DNA from: Gemmata massiliana
Lineage (GTDB): Bacteria > Planctomycetota > Planctomycetia > Gemmatales > Gemmataceae
Length of the DNA: 64,000 nt
Direction: 5' to 3'
Assembly (NCBI GenBank): GCA_000531095.1
Contig: HG799475.1
Span: 44,782 to 108,781 of the forward strand
The notes below the pieces were generated by a model. It saw only the letters and a program-made list of their open reading frames with translations. It was not told the origin of the DNA and ran no database searches. Positions 1 through 9,095 of this stretch are shown one piece after another (within the stretch, counting starts at the first letter, position 1; every line of letters begins with the position of its first letter). A program made the translations under genes and the position numbers.

Positions 1-168
1 CGCGCCCGAACGGGACACGCGGCCGCGAACTTGGGGATGTTGAGGCGCGTGGCCGTGTCGCTCCTGAAGCGTGCCAAGACCAAGGGCAGCATCAAGACCC
101 GGCGCATGAAAGCCGGGTGGGACGACAACTACCTATTGCAAGTTATCCAAGGAATCACGGCACAATAA
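1..168 (+). pseudogene. ISAs1-family transposase, C-terminal end (cut by window edge)
   Basis: The first frame is open from base 1 and stops at TAA 166-168, giving a 55-residue tail. It contains LGMLRRVAVSLLKRAKTK followed by KTRRMKAGWDDNYLLQV. This arrangement (basic helix, then a GWD-xx-YLL end) is the usual C-terminus of ISAs1-family DDE transposases. The catalytic core lies outside the window, so it cannot be judged whether the element is intact. No terminal inverted repeat was confidently recognised downstream. Confidence 0.8.
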
Positions 169-283
169 AGTGCGCACGCCCTGCTTGGAGGGGAACGCTC
201 TTCGGGACTATAAATCAGGGCGCAACTGCTCGTCGCTATCGGTAGAATGTTACCGTTCCCAGTTTGCGTCCCGAGGTAGCGCC

Positions 284-2263
284 ATGCTGATCGGCCAGCA
301 GATCGGCCCGTTTGAAATTGAGAAGGAACTGGGCAGCGGCGCGATGGGCACCGTGTACCGGGCCAAGTTCCACCGCAGCGCCGAGAAGGTCGTTCCGGTC
401 GCGCTGAAGGTCGTGGCACTCGGGCTGCTCGGGAACGAAGGGGCGATGGCGCGCTTCGAGCGCGAAGCAAACATCCTCAAACAGCTCCGGCACCCGCACA
501 TCGTCCGGCTGATCGCGCACGGGAAGATCAACAAGGCGAACCCGTACATCGCGATGGAGTTCATCGACGGCGAGGCCCTCGACCGGATTCTCGCGCGCCG
601 CGGAAAGCTCGGGTGGGAAGAGGTCGTTTCTTACGGCAAACAGTTGGCCGAAGCGCTCCAGTACGCGCACGACAAGGGCATCATCCACCGCGACCTGAAG
701 CCGTCCAACCTGATGATTACGCGCGACGGCGCGATGAAGCTCACCGACTTCGGGATCGCGAAGGACACGGACGTCACCGCCCTCACCGGGGCGAACAGCA
801 CCATTGGTACCGCCGCGTACATGTCGCCCGAACAGTGCAAGGGCGACCGCAACCTGAGCAACAAATCGGACCTCTATTCGCTCGGAATCGTGTTCTTCGA
901 GCTGCTCACCGGGCGGAAACCGTTCGCCGCGGAAACCACCGTCGAAATGTTCCTCAAGCACGTCAACGAGAGCGCCCCGCGCATCGGCAAGATGGTGAAC
1001 GAGCTGCCGCCGAAGTTCGAGTCGCTCATCCTTCAGTTGCTCGAAAAGGACAAGGACGACCGGCCGGTGGACGCGGCGTGGGTCGCGCGGATTCTGGGCG
1101 AGATCGAGGAGGACGCCTTCGCGCGCAAGAGCGCCGGGCTCGCGGTCGCCCAGGTGCGCACCGCGAAGCCGATGAACCAGTCCGGCGAGAAGATGGACGC
1201 GACCGACAAGGAGGCCGCCCGCGCGCTGCGCGGGAAGAAGAAGAAAACCAAGAAGAAGGTCGCGGTCCCTCTTCACGAGCAGACGTGGGTTCACGCCCTC
1301 GCGATCATTGCGGTCCTCGCCGCGATCGGGACGGGGGTGTACTTCGCGCTGAAGCCGGCGGGACCGGAAAAGATGTTCGCCGCGATCGAGAAGGCGGACT
1401 CGGCCGGGGCGAAGGCCGACGCCGCGAAGAACTTCCTTGAAGCACACGGCTCCAAAGGCGGCGAGCTCGTGGACCGGGCTGCGGCGCTTTTTAAGGCCGC
1501 AACGGTCAGTGACCGCGAGAAACAGTTGGGGAACCGGAACGAGTCGAAGGCGCTGCGTAAACCCGCCGACGGCGACGACCAGGACGCCTTCGACAACGCG
1601 ATGCAGGCCATCGATGCCGAGAAGGGCGGCGACCTCGGGCTCGCCGAAGCGTTCTGGACGAAGGTGAAGGGCCGGTTCCCGGAAGAGGGGAACTTGCCCT
1701 ACACGGTAAACGATGAGGTGCTCCCGAAGGCGCGATGGGGGTGGGTCGCGGAGAAGCGGCTCCTGGACATCAAGACCGCCCGCGGGGAGTTCGGGAAGCT
1801 GCAACAGAAGATCAAAGAAAGTCGGCTCTACGAGCAACCGATGAAATTCGACTCCGGGAACCCGGAAGCGATCGCGCTCCGCGTGCTGCGCCTCAAAGAG
1901 TTCAGCGACCCGGAAAAGGCTTACCGCACGTGCGAAACGCTCATCGCGCTGACCGAAAAGGACAGCGACAAGCACGCATGGTTCCTGGTCGGTACCAGTA
2001 TGAGGAGCAATACGTCCAAGGGGGCGAGCGACCCGATCGCCGTGCGCCTCCAGCACCTCACCAACTTGCTGAATGAGATGGACCGCCTCGTGAAGCAGAT
2101 CAAGGACGGTCCGGAAAGTCCGGAGCAAATGGTCACCGAACGCACCGTGCGAACCCGGTGCCGCGAGGTCGCCGAGTTGTACGACGACGAAACCGACGAC
2201 AAGGTGCGCGCGGCCGTGACTCGCGCCGCCAAGATCGCGGAATCGGTCCCCAAGAAGTCGTAG
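284..2263 (+). CDS. Serine/threonine protein kinase, membrane-anchored
   Basis: This is a eukaryotic-type kinase of 659 residues. The glycine loop GSGAMGTV is at about 17-24, the ATP-binding lysine (ALK) at 42, HRDLKPSN at 135-142 and DFG at 155-157, so the catalytic residues are present. A lysine-rich stretch precedes one membrane helix at about 336-355, and the remaining 300 residues should be outside the cytoplasm. That part is charged and alpha-helical in character, with no domain I can name. The ATG at 284 was chosen over an in-frame upstream start because GAGG lies 7 bases before it and the kinase fold begins directly after it. This is the common planctomycete layout of cytoplasmic kinase plus external sensor-like region. 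Its substrates are unknown. Confidence 0.93.
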   Translation: MLIGQQIGPFEIEKELGSGAMGTVYRAKFHRSAEKVVPVALKVVALGLLGNEGAMARFEREANILKQLRHPHIVRLIAHGKINKANPYIAMEFIDGEALDRILARRGKLGWEEVVSYGKQLAEALQYAHDKGIIHRDLKPSNLMITRDGAMKLTDFGIAKDTDVTALTGANSTIGTAAYMSPEQCKGDRNLSNKSDLYSLGIVFFELLTGRKPFAAETTVEMFLKHVNESAPRIGKMVNELPPKFESLILQLLEKDKDDRPVDAAWVARILGEIEEDAFARKSAGLAVAQVRTAKPMNQSGEKMDATDKEAARALRGKKKKTKKKVAVPLHEQTWVHALAIIAVLAAIGTGVYFALKPAGPEKMFAAIEKADSAGAKADAAKNFLEAHGSKGGELVDRAAALFKAATVSDREKQLGNRNESKALRKPADGDDQDAFDNAMQAIDAEKGGDLGLAEAFWTKVKGRFPEEGNLPYTVNDEVLPKARWGWVAEKRLLDIKTARGEFGKLQQKIKESRLYEQPMKFDSGNPEAIALRVLRLKEFSDPEKAYRTCETLIALTEKDSDKHAWFLVGTSMRSNTSKGASDPIAVRLQHLTNLLNEMDRLVKQIKDGPESPEQMVTERTVRTRCREVAELYDDETDDKVRAAVTRAAKIAESVPKKS

Positions 2264-2433
2264 TCCTGCGGTAGATAATGCCCCTCAGTACCCGGCTCAT
2301 GCGTGGTCGGGCAAATTGTGGATTTTGTATATTTGTCCACTGCGCACCGGGTATAATGACTTGGTGAATTGGCCCGTTCGTAGAGGGCGCATCAGGGCCG
2401 TAAGGGTGGAAGCGAGCAGGTGCGGGAAACATT

Positions 2434-2713
2434 ACCCGCTCGTTAACACTCGCGGTTCACCCAGAGTGTTCTTGGCGAACCGCGAGTGTTAACGCTTCCA
2501 GTTGATCACATTTTTGGTGTTGACGTAGCAAGTGACTGCTGGGGCTGATCTTCCGTCGAATGATCTTGTGTGGGAATTTTGCACTCGGAAGCGGGGATCG
2601 CGGTTGGGATCGCGATCCAATCGGTCGAAACTACGGGCATCTTGAAGAGATCACGACAAACACCGCCGTCAACCCCAAAGATGTGACCAACTAGAAGGTG
2701 TTAACGAGCGGGT
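2434..2713. repeat. 280-bp element with 16-bp terminal inverted repeats, MITE-like
   Basis: The sequence ACCCGCTCGTTAACAC at 2434-2449 is matched by its exact reverse complement at 2698-2713. Overlapping the left end is an 18-bp perfect hairpin, CGTTAACACTCGCGGTTC at 2441-2458 with its complement at 2477-2494 and an 18-nt loop. I see no reading frame of note inside it and no obvious target-site duplication next to the ends. It fills most of the otherwise gene-free gap 2264-2848 between the kinase and hemL. The rest of that gap shows nothing recognisable. Confidence 0.55.
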
Positions 2714-2848
2714 GGAGTGGTTCGCCAATGTGGGCTGGGAACCTCTAGTGGCCCGGGCCAAAAGGTTAGCAAATGTTAGCCGGCGGCCCGAACCGTGGCT
2801 GGTCCAATTTCTGAGTAAGTTGATTACCGATAGCGAGAACGAATCGAA

Positions 2849-4156
2849 ATGCTCGAGCTCTCCACCGTCCGCCCTGCAAGTGCCGCCGCATTCGATCGTG
2901 CCAAGGCGGTGATTCCCGGGGGCGTGAACAGCCCGGCCCGCGCGTTCGGCGGGGTCGGCGGGAACCCGTTGTTCATCGCGCGCGCGGACGGACCGTTCCT
3001 CTTCGACCTCGACGGCAACCGGTACCTCGACTTCATCGGTTCGTGGGGGCCGATGATTTTGGGGCACTGTCACCCGGCCGTCGTCGAAGCAACGATTGCC
3101 GCGGTGAAGAACGGGTCCAGCTACGGCGCGCCGTGCGAACTCGAAACGCGGCTCGCCGAAATGGTGATCGACGCGGTGCCGTCGGTGGAGATGGTGCGGT
3201 TCGTTTCCAGCGGTACCGAAGCGACGATGAGCGCGATCCGCCTCGCGCGCGGGTTCACCGGGCGCGACCTCGTCATCAAGTTCGCCGGGTGCTACCACGG
3301 GCACGTTGATTCGCTCCTGGTCTCCGCCGGGTCCAGCGCGCTCACGCTCGGCGTCCCGAATAGTCCCGGCGTACCCGTCGGCTGCACGCAGGACACAATC
3401 GTCCTGAAATTCAACGACACCACCGCGCTCGCCGAGGTGTTCGCCGCGAAGGGGGATAAGATCGCGGGGGTGATCCTCGAGCCGATCGTCGGCAACATGG
3501 GGCTCGTCCCGCCGACTGCAGAGTTCCGCCGCGAACTCCGACAACGCACACAGAAGCACGGCGCGCTGCTCGTTTACGACGAAGTGATGACCGGGTTCCG
3601 GCTCGGGTACGGCGGCGCGCAGGAGCTACTCGGCGACAAGCCGGACCTCTCGTGCTTCGGCAAGATCATCGGCGGCGGGTACCCCGTCGGGGCCTACGGC
3701 GGGCGCGCGGACATCATGAAGAAGATCATGCCCGCTGGTCCCGTGTTCCAGGCCGGTACGCTCTCGGGCAACCCGGTCGCGATGGCCGCCGGGATCGCGA
3801 CGCTAAACGAACTGAAAGTGAATCCGCCCTACGCGCGGCTCGAAGAGCAGAGTAAGCGTATCGGCGAGGGGCTATTGAAGGCCGCCGCGAGCGCGAACGT
3901 ACCGGTGCAGTTCAACCGCGTCGGGAGCATGTGGACGCTGTTCTTCACCAACACGCCTGTGAGCGACCTCGACACCGCGAAGACGAGCGACACGAAGCGG
4001 TTCGGCCGGTTTTTCTGGGAGATGATGGACCGCGGCGTGTACCTGCCGTGCAGCCAGTTCGAGGCCGCGTTCACGTGCGGCGCGATGACGGACGAACACA
4101 TCGCGACGACGATTCAGGCCGGTGCGGAGAGCCTTCAAGCCGTCGCCAAAGGGTGA
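2849..4156 (+). CDS. hemL: Glutamate-1-semialdehyde 2,1-aminomutase
   Basis: The enzyme converts glutamate-1-semialdehyde to 5-aminolevulinate in the C5 route to haem, using pyridoxal phosphate. The 435-residue length is normal for HemL. Visible landmarks are the N-terminal VIPGGVNSPARAFGGVGG, the SSGTEATMSAIRLARGFTGR cofactor segment, and CFGKIIGGGYPVGAYGG, which carries the Schiff-base lysine near residue 272. The C-terminal FEAAFTCGAMTDEHI is also typical. The gene stands alone, with about 100 bases to the next gene in the same direction. No frame problem is visible. Confidence 0.96.
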   Translation: MLELSTVRPASAAAFDRAKAVIPGGVNSPARAFGGVGGNPLFIARADGPFLFDLDGNRYLDFIGSWGPMILGHCHPAVVEATIAAVKNGSSYGAPCELETRLAEMVIDAVPSVEMVRFVSSGTEATMSAIRLARGFTGRDLVIKFAGCYHGHVDSLLVSAGSSALTLGVPNSPGVPVGCTQDTIVLKFNDTTALAEVFAAKGDKIAGVILEPIVGNMGLVPPTAEFRRELRQRTQKHGALLVYDEVMTGFRLGYGGAQELLGDKPDLSCFGKIIGGGYPVGAYGGRADIMKKIMPAGPVFQAGTLSGNPVAMAAGIATLNELKVNPPYARLEEQSKRIGEGLLKAAASANVPVQFNRVGSMWTLFFTNTPVSDLDTAKTSDTKRFGRFFWEMMDRGVYLPCSQFEAAFTCGAMTDEHIATTIQAGAESLQAVAKG

Positions 4157-4252
4157 GATTTTCCGCGGGCGCGCGGGCGGATTCCGTTCTAGTTTTCGGC
4201 GCCGCGGAACTCGCCCGCGTACACTTCACCTCGCCCGCATCGGGGACCGCCA

Positions 4253-5626
4253 ATGAAGGCCCGCGCCGTCGTTCTCGTCGTCGGAATCAGCATGATCCTG
4301 GGACTCGGCGGGTTCATCGCGTACCAGAGCCCGTGGGTGCGCTCCCTGCTCGCACGCAGCACAGTCGATCCCGTCGAACTCGAACGCGGCATGAACGCGC
4401 CGCAACGCAACCACCAGCCCGCAGACGCCGCAACCGGCTCTCCGCAGTGGCGCGGGGCGTCGCGCTCGGGCGTCGCGCCGGTTGGGTCGTTCCGGACCGA
4501 CTGGGACAAAAAGAAGCCGGTGGAGTTGTGGCGCCAACAAATCGGGGGCGGGTACGGGTCGTGTGCGGTCGTCGGCGGGAAGCTCTACGTTCAGGACCGG
4601 CAGGGCGCGACCGAGCGCGTCGTGTGCCTCGACGCGGAAACCGGCAAACCGGTCTGGGATTACGCTTACGAAGCCGGACAAGCTGGCAATGACAGCACCT
4701 ACGCGATTGGCCCGCGTGCCACGCCGACCGTGATCGGGAACACGGTGTACGCGGTCGGCGGGTCGGGCAAGTTGCTCGTACTCGACGTCGAAAACAACGC
4801 GGCGAAGCTGAAGTGGGAGCACGACCTGCTCCCCGAGTTCCAGGCGCCGATGCCGCAGTGGGGCGTGGCGTGTTCGCCGCTCGTGCTCGGCGATCTGGTG
4901 ATCGTGATGCCGGGCGGCAAGGACGCGGCCGTTGTTGCGTTCGACAGAACCTCGGGCGCGGTGAAGTGGAAGGCCGGTTCCAACCCGCCGGGCTACAGCT
5001 CGCCCATCGCGGCCACCATCGGCGGGCAGGCGACCGTGTTCGCGTTCCTGGGCGACGCGCTCCTGGCCGTGCGCGCCGCCGACGGCGCGGTGACCGACAG
5101 CTTCAAGTGGGCCACGCAGTACACCGGGAACATCGCCACGCCCGTCGTTGTGGACGACGAGTACGTGTTCGTCTCGTCGGCTTACGGGATGGGCTGCGCG
5201 CTGTTGCGGGCCGAGAAGCAGGGCGCCGACGTGAAGCTGGTGAAGGTGTACGAGAACCGCGGGCGCGCGTTCCAGAGCCACCACGCGACCGGCGTGTTCA
5301 AGGACAAGCACCTGTTCGGCGTGGACGGCACGCGCGGCGCACGCGGACTCACGTGCATCGAGTTCATGACCGGCAAAACGGTGCCGGATTGGGAGTGGAC
5401 CGAGAGCGGACAAGCGAGCGTGATCCTCGCCGGCAATCACCTGATTCTCCAAACAGAGCGCGGGGATTTGTGTCTGGTCGAGGCGAACCCGAAAGAGTTC
5501 AACCTGGTCGCGAAGATCCCGAAGGTACTGAGCGGGAACAACAATTGGGCCACACCCACGCTCGTGAACGGTCTGCTGTACGTTCGGGACGAGCAGAAGG
5601 TGCTGTGCTTCGACGTGCGCCCGTAA
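4253..5626 (+). CDS. PQQ-binding-like beta-propeller protein, membrane-anchored
   Basis: This 457-residue protein begins with one hydrophobic segment (about residues 5-22), a signal anchor. A WRGASRSG motif and successive propeller blades follow: LYVQDRQGATERVVCLDAETGKP, VYAVGGSGKLLVLDVE, VVAFDRTSGAVKWKAG and similar. These match the PQQ-like repeat of exported planctomycete proteins. No catalytic residues identify it as a quinoprotein dehydrogenase, so its exact role is unknown. The beginning resembles that of the PQQ-like protein at 53.1-54.4 kb (WPVWRGPKGDG), but the two are clearly diverged. Confidence 0.87.
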   Translation: MKARAVVLVVGISMILGLGGFIAYQSPWVRSLLARSTVDPVELERGMNAPQRNHQPADAATGSPQWRGASRSGVAPVGSFRTDWDKKKPVELWRQQIGGGYGSCAVVGGKLYVQDRQGATERVVCLDAETGKPVWDYAYEAGQAGNDSTYAIGPRATPTVIGNTVYAVGGSGKLLVLDVENNAAKLKWEHDLLPEFQAPMPQWGVACSPLVLGDLVIVMPGGKDAAVVAFDRTSGAVKWKAGSNPPGYSSPIAATIGGQATVFAFLGDALLAVRAADGAVTDSFKWATQYTGNIATPVVVDDEYVFVSSAYGMGCALLRAEKQGADVKLVKVYENRGRAFQSHHATGVFKDKHLFGVDGTRGARGLTCIEFMTGKTVPDWEWTESGQASVILAGNHLILQTERGDLCLVEANPKEFNLVAKIPKVLSGNNNWATPTLVNGLLYVRDEQKVLCFDVRP

Positions 5627-5668
5627 TCCGCGTGACGCTCAATCGCGGGGCGGCACGCACTTCTGTAA

Positions 5669-7035
5669 CTACCCGCCCGTAACGACCGCCCCGGCTTCGC
5701 GGCAGAGTTGTTCCGCGCGCTCGGCGGTGGGTGCTTCGGCGATCACGCGGACCACCGGCTCGGTGTTGCTCCCGCGAACGTGCAGCCACCAATCTGCTCC
5801 GTCGAGCCGCAACCCGTCGATGCGGTTGATCTCCGCGTCCGGCCAGCGCGCTTCCAGCGCGGCCAGCGCACCGGGCAGGCGCTCGCGCGAAACGGTGAAC
5901 TTCGTCTTGAGCATCGCGTACTTCGGAAGTTCGGCTACGAGCTGCGAGAACGGCTTCTTTTCTTCGGCCATCAGGCTCAGAATGGATGCCATCCCGATGA
6001 ACGGGTCGCGCACCCAGCCGATGCGCGGGTCGATGACGCCCCCGTTGCCCTCGCCGCCGATGACCGCGTTCGTGTCGCGCATGAGGCCGACCACGTTCGC
6101 CTCGCCCACCGCGGAGCGGTAGAACGGGCACCCGGCCGCGGTCGCGACGTCCTCGTTCATGCGCGATGTAGACATATTCACGACCACCGGGCCGCGCTGC
6201 TGGCGCAACCGGTACTTCACCGCGAGCGCGAGCGTGGCTTCCTCGCTCACGCACGTCCCGGTTTCGTCGATGAGCGCGAGCCGGTCCGAATCCGGATCGA
6301 GCACGAAGCCCAGGGCGCACTCGTGCTGTTGCACCCAGGGGGCCACTTCAGTGAGGTTGGCCGGGATCGGCTCGGGTTCGTGGGTGAACAGCCCGGTCGG
6401 TTCGCAGCCGTACTGGATCACGTCGCACCCGAGGTCGGCCAGCAGGCGCGTCCCGAGCGGCCCGCCCGCGCCCGCGTTCGCGTCGAGGAACACGCGGAAC
6501 CGCTGGCCCGCGACCGCCGCGACGCTGATCGTGTCCAGCACCGCGCGGGCGTGATCGGCGCTCACGTCCGGCGGAACGCTGACGCTCCCGATGCCGTCCC
6601 ACGCGGACCGCGCGAAGTCCCCGGTTTCGTACAGGGCGCGGATGATTAGCCCCGTTTCGGCCGGGAGCACGGCCCCGTCCGAGCCGAACATCTTCAGCCC
6701 GTTCCAGGGGGCGGGGTTGTGGCTCGCGGTGATCTGGATCGCGCCGGCCGCGTTCGACTGGCGCACCGCGAACCCGCACGTCGGGGTCGGCGCGATCCCG
6801 TCGGCGCGATCCCGATGTCTTCTACGGTACACCCGGCCCCGAGCAGCCCCGCCATGACCGCGTGGCGCAGCATCTCGCCGCTGGGCCGGCCGTCGCGCGA
6901 CAGGATCACGCGCTTTCCGGCGACCGTGGAGCCATACGCGGCAGCGAACCGCGCCGTGGCCTCGGCCGTCAGCCCGGCGCCAACGATCCCACGAATTCCG
7001 GACACGGACACGATCAGATCGGACGGAACCGCCAT
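5669..7035 (-). CDS. glmM: Phosphoglucosamine/phosphomannomutase family protein, frame broken by 14-bp tandem duplication
   Basis: This is a phosphohexomutase of the GlmM/ManB type, which moves phosphate between the C6 and C1 positions; in GlmM this feeds UDP-GlcNAc and peptidoglycan synthesis. The N-terminus MAVPSDLIVSVSGIRGIVG (from 7035) is in one frame. The catalytic-serine motif ITASHNPAPWNGLKMFG, the metal site DPDSDRLALID and the phosphate-binding end RGSNTEPVVRVIAEAP are in another. The frames switch exactly at two adjacent copies of GTCGGCGCGATCCC (6786-6799 and 6800-6813). Removing one copy restores VEDIGIAPTPTCGFAVRQ and one full-length gene of about 450 residues. The choice between GlmM and phosphomannomutase is inferred. 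Confidence 0.85.
6786..6813. repeat. Perfect 14-bp tandem duplication inside glmM-like gene
   Basis: Two abutting copies of GTCGGCGCGATCCC. The extra 14 bases shift the reading frame by two and separate the N-terminal fifth of the mutase from its catalytic part. A single copy gives an uninterrupted, well-conserved protein. Confidence 0.95.
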
Positions 7036-7106
7036 AGCAGCGAGCCCTGGAGAACGGGTGGAGCGAGCGAATCGGGCCGAAGGTGTTATAGCAACAGGGG
7101 CTATCT

Positions 7107-7289
7107 TCAACTGATAACGCCCTCGCCGAACCGATTGAAAACGCCCTCACCGAACCGACCGAAGAGTGCTCGTTTTCCCTTCTTGCCCACGGTCTTCTCG
7201 TCCACAATGAGTGTTTTGAGGCGCTTGAGATACTTCGAGTCCGCGAGCGCTATTGCACCGGAGGGGCCAATTTTGGTGCTGTTGAGATC
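7107..7289 (-). pseudogene. Leucine-rich-repeat protein remnant (C-terminal end)
   Basis: On the minus strand the frame from 7289 to the TGA at 7109-7107 reads DLNSTKIGPSGAIALADSKYL, then LKTLIVDEKTVGKKGKRALFGRFGEGV. This resembles the last repeat and closing cap of Gemmata-type LRR proteins (N-x-IG-x-xGA-x-ALADS, then G-x-x-AL-x-x-RFG). A short in-frame duplication repeats FGEGV near the end. Nothing upstream continues the frame, which runs straight into a hairpin at 7290, so this is a truncated relic. The assignment rests on pattern recognition only. Confidence 0.5.
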
Positions 7290-7326
7290 TCACATCACCC
7301 ACCGCCCTTGTGGGCGGTGGATGTGA
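7290..7326 (-). terminator. Hairpin downstream of ggt
   Basis: The 9-bp stem CCACCGCCC (7299-7307) pairs with GGGCGGTGG (7312-7320) around a TTGT loop. An outer 6-bp pairing (TCACAT with ATGTGA) has a 3-base bulge. It lies 16 bases past the ggt stop codon. There is no clear T tract, so the role as a terminator is inferred from position. Confidence 0.5.
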
Positions 7327-7341
7327 GGGCTGGGGATCGAA

Positions 7342-9015
7342 CTACTCTCCGACGGCTTTGCCGTCCAAGCGCTTATCGGCCGCTCCGGTCCGCACACCCG
7401 TCTTGGGGTCGATCCAGATCGAGTGCCCGTCGCCCTGTCGCGCTTCGGTGACGGTGTGCCCGAGGGCCTTGAGTTTTGCCGCCAAGTTCGGGTGCGCCTT
7501 CACGCCCTCAAACCGTGCGGCGTCCGGGAACCACTGGTGGTGTAGGCGCGGGGCGCTCACGGCGTCACCGACAGACATCTCGAACTCGGTCACGTTCAGC
7601 ACGATGCACAGCACGGTGTTGATGATCGTGCGCCCGCCGGGGCTGCCTGTGACGAGGGCCGGTTTACCGTCCTTGAACACGATCACCGGCGTCATGGACG
7701 ACAGCATGCGCTTGCCCGGCGCGATCTGGTTCGGCTTGGTGCCGATGTCGCCCTTCGTGCTCGTGAACCCCGGTCGTGTGTTGAAGTCGGTCATCTCGTT
7801 GTTGAGGATGTAGCCCGCGCCGCGAACCACGACGCGGTTGCCGTAGCTATTTTCGAGCGTGTACGTGTTGCTCACCGCCAGCCCGTCTTTGTCGACGACC
7901 GAGAAGTGTGTGGTGCTGTCGCTCTGCTTGTCGAGCGGGATTTCCGGTGCGAGTTCCGCGCTCGGAGTCGCTTTCTTGAGGTCGATCGTCGCCGCGAGTT
8001 TCTTCGCGTAATCTTTGGTCGTGAGTTCGGCCGGGATCTTGGTGAAGTCCGGGTCGCCGAGGTACCGTGCCCGGTCCACGTAGGCGCGCTTCATCGCTTC
8101 GATCATGAGGTGCGACGTTTCGGGTGCCCAGCGCCCCTGCTTCTTGAGATTGAAGTTTTCGAGGATGTTGAGCATCTCGGAGAGCACCACGCCACCCGAA
8201 CTCGGGGGGGGCGGGCCGTACACATCGAACCCGCGGAACGTGGTGTGAATCGGCTTGCGCGCGTTCGCTTTATAGGCTTCCAGGTCCGCCTTCGTAATCA
8301 GCCCGCCTTCGGCTTTCATCTCTTTTTCGAGTAGGTCCGCGAGTTCGCCGGTGTAGAACCCATCTGCGCCTTTCTCGGCAATCGCGCGCAGGGTGCGGCC
8401 GAGGTCTTTCAGCACGAGCGTATCGCCCCCGCGCCACTTCTCGCCGCTGGGCTTTCCGTACACGCGCTTGAATTCCGCGTTCGTTGTCTTCGAGTCCGCG
8501 AGCACGCGGTTCAGCCCGCCCGCGAGGGCCGCATTCACGGTGAAGCCGTTCTCGGCCAGTTCCGCTGCCGGCAGCACGAGCGCTTTCCATTCGAGTTTGC
8601 CGTACTTCTTGTGAGCCAACGCCAATCCTCGCACCGTTCCGGGCACACCCGCGGCCTTGTGGTTTAACCACGTCACTTTGCCGTCCGCGAACAGGTCGCG
8701 CTTCGCGGCAACCGGAGACGTTTCGCGGTACTCGATGCACGTCGGGTCTTTACCGGGCGGTGCGATCATCATGAACCCGCCGCCGCCGATGTTCCCGGCC
8801 TCGGGCCACGTGACGGCCATCGCGAACGCGGTTGCTACCGCCGCGTCTACGGCGTTGCCGCCGGACTTCAGCACTTTCAGTCCCACATCGGCCGCGGGCG
8901 GCGAGACGCACACCACCACGCCACCCTTGGACGTAACGGTTTCCGCTTGAGGTTGTGCGTGGGCCGTGAGTGGGGCCAAAAACAGCAACGCGACGAGTAT
9001 GGCAGCGCGAATCAT
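7342..9015 (-). CDS. ggt: Gamma-glutamyltransferase (exported)
   Basis: An N-terminal nucleophile hydrolase of 557 residues that cleaves and transfers gamma-glutamyl groups, typically from glutathione. The start MIRAAILVALLFLAPLTAHA is a signal peptide, so the enzyme acts outside the cytoplasm. GGNAVDAAVATAFAM and GGGGFMMI are conserved in the large subunit. The self-cleavage threonine lies in DSTTHFSVVD near residue 367 and begins the small subunit. MLSSMTPVIVFKDGKP and GSPGGRTIINTV are further family motifs. The gene appears intact; metF lies upstream on the same strand with an 80-base gap. Confidence 0.95.
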   Translation of the reverse strand: MIRAAILVALLFLAPLTAHAQPQAETVTSKGGVVVCVSPPAADVGLKVLKSGGNAVDAAVATAFAMAVTWPEAGNIGGGGFMMIAPPGKDPTCIEYRETSPVAAKRDLFADGKVTWLNHKAAGVPGTVRGLALAHKKYGKLEWKALVLPAAELAENGFTVNAALAGGLNRVLADSKTTNAEFKRVYGKPSGEKWRGGDTLVLKDLGRTLRAIAEKGADGFYTGELADLLEKEMKAEGGLITKADLEAYKANARKPIHTTFRGFDVYGPPPPSSGGVVLSEMLNILENFNLKKQGRWAPETSHLMIEAMKRAYVDRARYLGDPDFTKIPAELTTKDYAKKLAATIDLKKATPSAELAPEIPLDKQSDSTTHFSVVDKDGLAVSNTYTLENSYGNRVVVRGAGYILNNEMTDFNTRPGFTSTKGDIGTKPNQIAPGKRMLSSMTPVIVFKDGKPALVTGSPGGRTIINTVLCIVLNVTEFEMSVGDAVSAPRLHHQWFPDAARFEGVKAHPNLAAKLKALGHTVTEARQGDGHSIWIDPKTGVRTGAADKRLDGKAVGE

Positions 9016-9095
9016 GGTGAATTTGGTACCCGCGTGTGGTGGATGTGCAGGAGCGCGGCGGGCCTAAGTGAAGTTCAGGCCCGCCCGAACGAGGA

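Noticed and set aside
236-2128. Long open frame antisense to the kinase (630 codons)
   Set aside because: GC-rich codon bias produces long antisense frames; the sense strand has unambiguous kinase motifs.
2712-2912. Short frame upstream of hemL that could extend or precede it
   Set aside because: Out of frame with hemL, overlaps its start and shows no conserved sequence.
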